The notes beneath the pieces were generated by a model. That model ran no database searches and was not told where the DNA came from. It worked only from the letters and a program-made list of their open reading frames with translations. From Staphylococcus croceilyticus (lineage in GTDB: Bacteria > Bacillota > Bacilli > Staphylococcales > Staphylococcaceae), in assembly GCF_002902575.1 (NCBI RefSeq), contig NZ_PPRD01000029.1:1-37750 (forward strand): a stretch of DNA of 37,750 bases, written 5' to 3'. Of this stretch, positions 35,001 through 37,750 are shown one piece after another. The translations under genes were made by a program, and so were the position numbers. Position 1 is the stretch's first letter. Every line of letters starts with the position of its first letter.

Positions 35001-35009
35001 TGCTATAAT
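35001..35009 (+). promoter_or_regulatory. Extended -10 promoter of the Fst toxin mRNA
   Basis: TGCTATAAT, a perfect extended -10, lies 50 bases before the toxin ATG; the -35 region is weak. The leader that follows has CTTCC (35026-35030) able to pair with GGAAG (35046-35050), which overlaps the ribosome binding site AAGGAGG at 35048-35054, as in Fst systems where a 5' hairpin limits translation. Confidence 0.6.
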
Positions 35010-35058
35010 CAAGGCGTCGCTAACACTTCCAGCGATAATTTCAACGGAAGGAGGTGTG

Positions 35059-35160
35059 ATGCCAATGGAGTTAATTTTTTTAACAATCATTGGTCCTGTA
35101 GTATCAGGATGTTTAGTTGCGGTTTTTAAATATTGGTTAGACAACCGTAACCAAAAGTAA
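35059..35160 (+). CDS. Fst-family type I toxin peptide (33 aa)
   Basis: A 33-codon gene, MPMELIFLTIIGPVVSGCLV then AVFKYWLDNRNQK. It shows the Fst/par toxin design: a few residues, one hydrophobic membrane helix (about residues 4-23) and a charged C-terminal tail. AAGGAGG at 35048-35054 lies four bases from ATG 35059 and ten from ATG 35065, so either methionine could start it (33 or 31 residues). Over-expressed Fst peptides insert in the membrane and stop growth. The gene sits in a complete par layout: leader hairpin, repeat over the start codon, shared terminator and convergent antisense promoter. Being on the chromosome it may be a plasmid or element relic, or a working stress module. Confidence 0.85.
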   Translation: MPMELIFLTIIGPVVSGCLVAVFKYWLDNRNQK

Positions 35161-35180
35161 GCGACGATGTCTAACACACC

Positions 35181-35241
35181 AAAAAACCCCTCACTATTAC
35201 CGCTAGTGAGGGGTTTGGTGTTGCCAATGGAATTAATTTAT
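35181..35241 (-). ncRNA. Antisense antitoxin RNA (RNA II) of the Fst locus
   Basis: A strong minus-strand promoter, TTGCAA (35271-35276), 17 bases, TATAAT (35248-35253), would start an RNA near 35241 that ends at the stem 35184-35196/35204-35216 and its T run (A at 35181-35186 on the plus strand): about 61 bases, close to RNA II of pAD1 par. Its 5' part is complementary to TGCCAATGGAATTAATTT (35222-35239), nearly identical to the toxin start region TGCCAATGGAGTTAATTT (35060-35077), so it can bind and silence the toxin mRNA. Ends are predicted, not measured. Confidence 0.75.
35184..35216. terminator. Shared terminator of toxin mRNA and antisense RNA
   Basis: Thirteen-base-pair stem AAACCCCTCACTA/TAGTGAGGGGTTT with a seven-base loop. 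On the minus strand it is followed by a T run; on the plus strand by TGGTGTTG only, so it ends the antisense RNA better than the toxin mRNA. Confidence 0.75.
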
Positions 35242-35386
35242 AAATGTATTATACTACTATTGGTTACTTATTGCAACTTAAGAAATGTGTTTTATCCCTT
35301 GTTTCCATATTCTGTGAAACTTTTAGCTATATCCAGTATACTGAAGAATGAATATAATAGACACGTATGTGTGAAAGGAGTATATG

Positions 35387-37033
35387 ATGAAAGACAATTG
35401 GATGAAACATAAAGAAGATAGTCTTGTAGCGTCTTTTTATGATGCACAAACAACTGAATTCCAAGAACAGGGTTTTGAAACTGAATTAGCTTTCGGTACA
35501 GCAGGGATTCGTGGACAATTCGGACTTGGCCCAGGCCGTCTAAATCGCTACACTATCCAACGTTTAGCACTAGGCATCGCTAACTATTTACAAGACAAAG
35601 AGACGCATCCTTCGATTGTCATTCACTATGATATTCGTCACTTATCTTCAGAATTTGCAGAACTGATTTCTCAAATTCTTGCTTCAAATAACATCAAAGT
35701 TTACTTAGCAGCGCATTACAAAACGACGCCAGAATTATCATATGCCGTCAGATATTTACATACTTCTGCGGGCATCATGATTACAGCAAGCCATAATCCT
35801 AAAGATTATAACGGCATTAAAGTATACGGCTCAGATGGTGCCCAATTAGATGAAGAAACGTCATTTGAAGTCGCTAACTATATTAATAATTTAGAAGATC
35901 CACTTCAATTAGAAATAGATTTCAATTCTACATTGATTGAGAAGAATATCCATACACTGTCAGATGATGTTTATAATAATTATATTAATGAAATTACGCA
36001 TCTTGTCGGCGATATTCCGCAGTCAGATTTAAAGGTTGTATACACAAGTTTACATGGCACAGGCGTACCGATTATTCCCGATATTTTACAGCACCTACAT
36101 TTTCAAAGCTTTAACTTAGTTGAAGCACAGTGCAAAGTCGATCCTAATTTCAGTTCTGTGAAAAGTGCGAATCCCGAAGAACGCGACGCCTTTGACTTAG
36201 CCATCCAACAAGCCCAAGATACTGACGCCAATCTTATTATTGCTACGGATCCTGACGTCGATCGTATGGGTTTTGTCGAACGAGGTGAAGACGGTCAAAT
36301 TCATTACTTTGGCGGTAGCGAAATTGGTGCATTATTAATTAAATATCTTATCGAACACACAACACTTCCTAAACATCCCGTCGTCATCCAATCTATCGTT
36401 ACCGGCGAATTAGGTAAACGTCTTGCGCAACTACACGGGGTCACTGTGAAGGAAGTCTTAATCGGCTTCAAACATATTGCCAAAGCAATTCGTGAATTTG
36501 ACGATGACCAATCATTTTTATTCGCCTACGAAGAAAGTTATGGTTATCTAGCTGACGATTTCGTGCGAGACAAAGATGCCGTCCAAACCGTGCCATTAAT
36601 TATTAAGTATGCTTCTATTTTGGAAAATGAAGGTAAAACACTTCACGATGCCCTAAACGAAATTTACGAAGAAGTAGGACATTATCGTGACCACCTTGTT
36701 TCTGAAGTATTCGAAGGTAAACAAGGCCAACAGCACATTGCAGATTTAATGGCTAAAGTAAGACATCATATCCCTGACACAATTGCGGGCTTAAACGTCA
36801 TCGCAGTAGAAGATTACGACACATTACAACGTATAAACAAAAAAGATAATACAGTAGAAACCATTACTTTACCACAATCCAACGTCATTAGAGTCATCTT
36901 TGAAGAAGGCTTCATTGCCCTAAGACCATCAGGCACAGAGCCTAAACTCAAATTCTATATCTCACTCAACGTCGACAACTTCGACCAAGTAGCACAAGAG
37001 ATATATGAATATATATTTAAAGATGTAAAGTAG
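35387..37033 (+). CDS. pgcA: Alpha-phosphoglucomutase PgcA
   Basis: Interconverts glucose-6-phosphate and glucose-1-phosphate, supplying UDP-glucose for glycolipid anchors and wall teichoic acid glucosylation. The 548-residue protein has all four phosphohexomutase domains: ELAFGTAGIRG (substrate entry), TASHNPKDYNG with phospho-acceptor Ser135, metal loop DPDVDRMG (Asp288, Asp290, Asp292), sugar-binding FAYEESYGYL and phosphate-binding RPSGTEPKLKFY near the end. Two ATGs are adjacent; AAAGGAG at 35374-35380 spaces better for 35387. A 55-codon gene follows eight bases after its stop. Secure. Confidence 0.95.
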   Translation: MKDNWMKHKEDSLVASFYDAQTTEFQEQGFETELAFGTAGIRGQFGLGPGRLNRYTIQRLALGIANYLQDKETHPSIVIHYDIRHLSSEFAELISQILASNNIKVYLAAHYKTTPELSYAVRYLHTSAGIMITASHNPKDYNGIKVYGSDGAQLDEETSFEVANYINNLEDPLQLEIDFNSTLIEKNIHTLSDDVYNNYINEITHLVGDIPQSDLKVVYTSLHGTGVPIIPDILQHLHFQSFNLVEAQCKVDPNFSSVKSANPEERDAFDLAIQQAQDTDANLIIATDPDVDRMGFVERGEDGQIHYFGGSEIGALLIKYLIEHTTLPKHPVVIQSIVTGELGKRLAQLHGVTVKEVLIGFKHIAKAIREFDDDQSFLFAYEESYGYLADDFVRDKDAVQTVPLIIKYASILENEGKTLHDALNEIYEEVGHYRDHLVSEVFEGKQGQQHIADLMAKVRHHIPDTIAGLNVIAVEDYDTLQRINKKDNTVETITLPQSNVIRVIFEEGFIALRPSGTEPKLKFYISLNVDNFDQVAQEIYEYIFKDVK

Positions 37034-37041
37034 GGTGAGTT

Positions 37042-37209
37042 ATGGAAATTAGTAAACTATCTTCTTATGATAAAGAAACACTTAAAAGTTGTGGAAATGC
37101 GATTAAAAAACTTTATGATGATCATCATAAATTACGCATAAGAAATGAAACTAAAAAATCCAAAAAAGAAGTTGAATTGCAAGACAGTCAACTGAAATTT
37201 GATATATAA
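37042..37209 (+). CDS. Unknown small charged protein (55 aa) after pgcA
   Basis: An ATG with TAGGGTGAG in front, eight bases beyond the pgcA stop. The 55-residue product begins MEISKLSSYDKETLKSCGNA and is lysine- and glutamate-rich, predicted helical, with KKLYDDHHKLRIRNE in the middle and no membrane segment. Close spacing and a fair ribosome site support a real gene cotranscribed with pgcA. Not recognised. Confidence 0.6.
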   Translation: MEISKLSSYDKETLKSCGNAIKKLYDDHHKLRIRNETKKSKKEVELQDSQLKFDI

Positions 37210-37270
37210 ACAATAATATTCTCTATTCAATAAGGTTTTAACTATACTTTTTGTATTATTAGTTGATAGA

Positions 37271-37566
37271 AATACGAAGTATTGATGGCGAGACGCGACT
37301 AGGAATAGCATAAGCCTTGAGACAAAAATTAAATTAAAAAGCGATTAATCACAACCTACAAGCCTTTGAAAAAGGCTAATATAGTGATTAATCGCTTTTC
37401 CTTATCTAAATTATTGGCTTCACAGTGGCTGATTGACAGTAAGCTTTCATATGCTTAATGTCTAATCAGCTTTGTGGGGGCGAAAAAACGAATTCTTACT
37501 AGCCAGAATTCTGTTTCGCTCTCAAGCTATGCCTAGAGCAAGCGAGCCAAATCAATACGCAGTATT
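37271..37566. repeat. Nested inverted-repeat element with three internal hairpins
   Basis: Imperfect outer arms 37271-37321 and 37521-37566 pair: AATAC...GTATTGAT, CTAGG, ATAGC and CTTGAG on the left match CTCAAG, GCTAT, CCTAG and ATCAATAC...GTATT on the right. Inside are three further stems (37337-37399, 37421-37476 and 37480-37519), so a folded strand would form a multi-branched structure of about 296 bases. No protein frame fits. It resembles a dispersed staphylococcal intergenic repeat, MITE-like element or structured RNA; which one is open. Confidence 0.65.
37337..37399. terminator. Long terminator-like stem after the pgcA unit
   Basis: Perfect 16-base-pair stem AAAAGCGATTAATCAC/GTGATTAATCGCTTTT (37337-37352 with 37384-37399), with an inner AGCCTT/AAGGCT hairpin and T residues at the 3' side; likely ends pgcA transcription. 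Confidence 0.7.
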
Positions 37567-37750
37567 CAATATAATTCTACACCAATCCATATTTAAAAAT
37601 GAATTCTGCCTTGATACATAGAAAAATAAATTCAAATTTGAGACTAAAGCACATTTTTGAGCTTTTTTATAATTTAATAAAAAAAGAATTATAAAATATA
37701 AAATGATGTATTATGCAATATTAATTCAGGGTATCTAAATAATATATTAG
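37567..37750. other. AT-rich right end without a gene
   Basis: No frame with a ribosome site is seen on either strand. A weak AAAGC/GCTTT stem with T residues occurs at about 37645-37670 and could be a terminator of a gene beyond the window. Confidence 0.4.

Noticed and set aside
35167..35412. An 81-codon frame reaching into pgcA.
   Set aside because: Same repeat-derived frame as at 34687; no ribosome site, crosses the antisense promoter and ends inside pgcA.
1..37750. Mobile elements, CRISPR, tRNA or rRNA genes.
   Set aside because: No transposase, integrase, regularly spaced repeats or tRNA cloverleaf was seen on either strand.

Overview
The window reads as chromosome from a low-GC, probably coagulase-negative Staphylococcus. 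The evidence is the AT-rich sequence, strong AGGAGG-type ribosome binding sites with frequent TTG/GTG starts, and genes with staphylococcal character: Drp35 lactonase, an NDxxF-motif lipoprotein, PgcA phosphoglucomutase and an Fst-type toxin. I see no rRNA, tRNA, CRISPR array, insertion sequence or prophage, and I cannot name the species.

Layout. (1) 1-7300: a compact L-fucose catabolic operon (isomerase, RhaB-type kinase, MFS sugar porter, fuculose-1-phosphate aldolase, FucU mutarotase, lactaldehyde dehydrogenase). A cre box lies before it, a terminator after it, and the first codons of a divergent gene, possibly its regulator, sit at the left edge. (2) 7329-9077: bioB behind a clear BirA-type operator, with two unknown small genes downstream. 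(3) 9083-12002: mostly unknown minus-strand genes, including an alanine-rich membrane protein, a lipoprotein, a short HTH regulator and two small proteins. (4) 12125-16534: DASS anion transporter, DUF1445 protein, BCCT osmolyte transporter and a coupled small membrane protein. (5) 16743-19104: nagA and convergent nagB for GlcNAc-6-P use, with a small membrane protein between them. (6) 19297-22686: three CPBP intramembrane proteases and an NDxxF lipoprotein. (7) 22771-27401: a five-gene Opp/Nik-type ABC importer with overlapping genes. (8) 27636-34669: pcp, a butanediol/diacetyl-reductase-like SDR, a DHA2 MFS exporter, a choloylglycine-hydrolase-family enzyme, trhO and drp35. (9) 34681-35280: an Fst/par-type type I toxin-antitoxin locus plus a second, toxin-less copy of its antitoxin and terminator half. 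(10) 35387-37750: pgcA, a 55-codon gene and a large nested inverted repeat.

How it works together. The fucose genes would turn L-fucose into dihydroxyacetone phosphate and lactate; nagA/nagB turn GlcNAc-6-P into fructose-6-P. Both sugars come from host glycans, so the window has a glycan-scavenging flavour. A cre box stands before both the fuc operon and drp35. Two near-identical palindromes, TGAGAA-N3-TTCTCA, resembling Fur boxes lie upstream of two unrelated transporters (DASS and DHA2).

The most unusual items are the complete fucose pathway with substituted kinase and transporter, the duplicated Fst antitoxin module in which one copy has lost its toxin, the BirA-controlled solitary bioB with unknown partners, and the nested inverted repeat at the right end.
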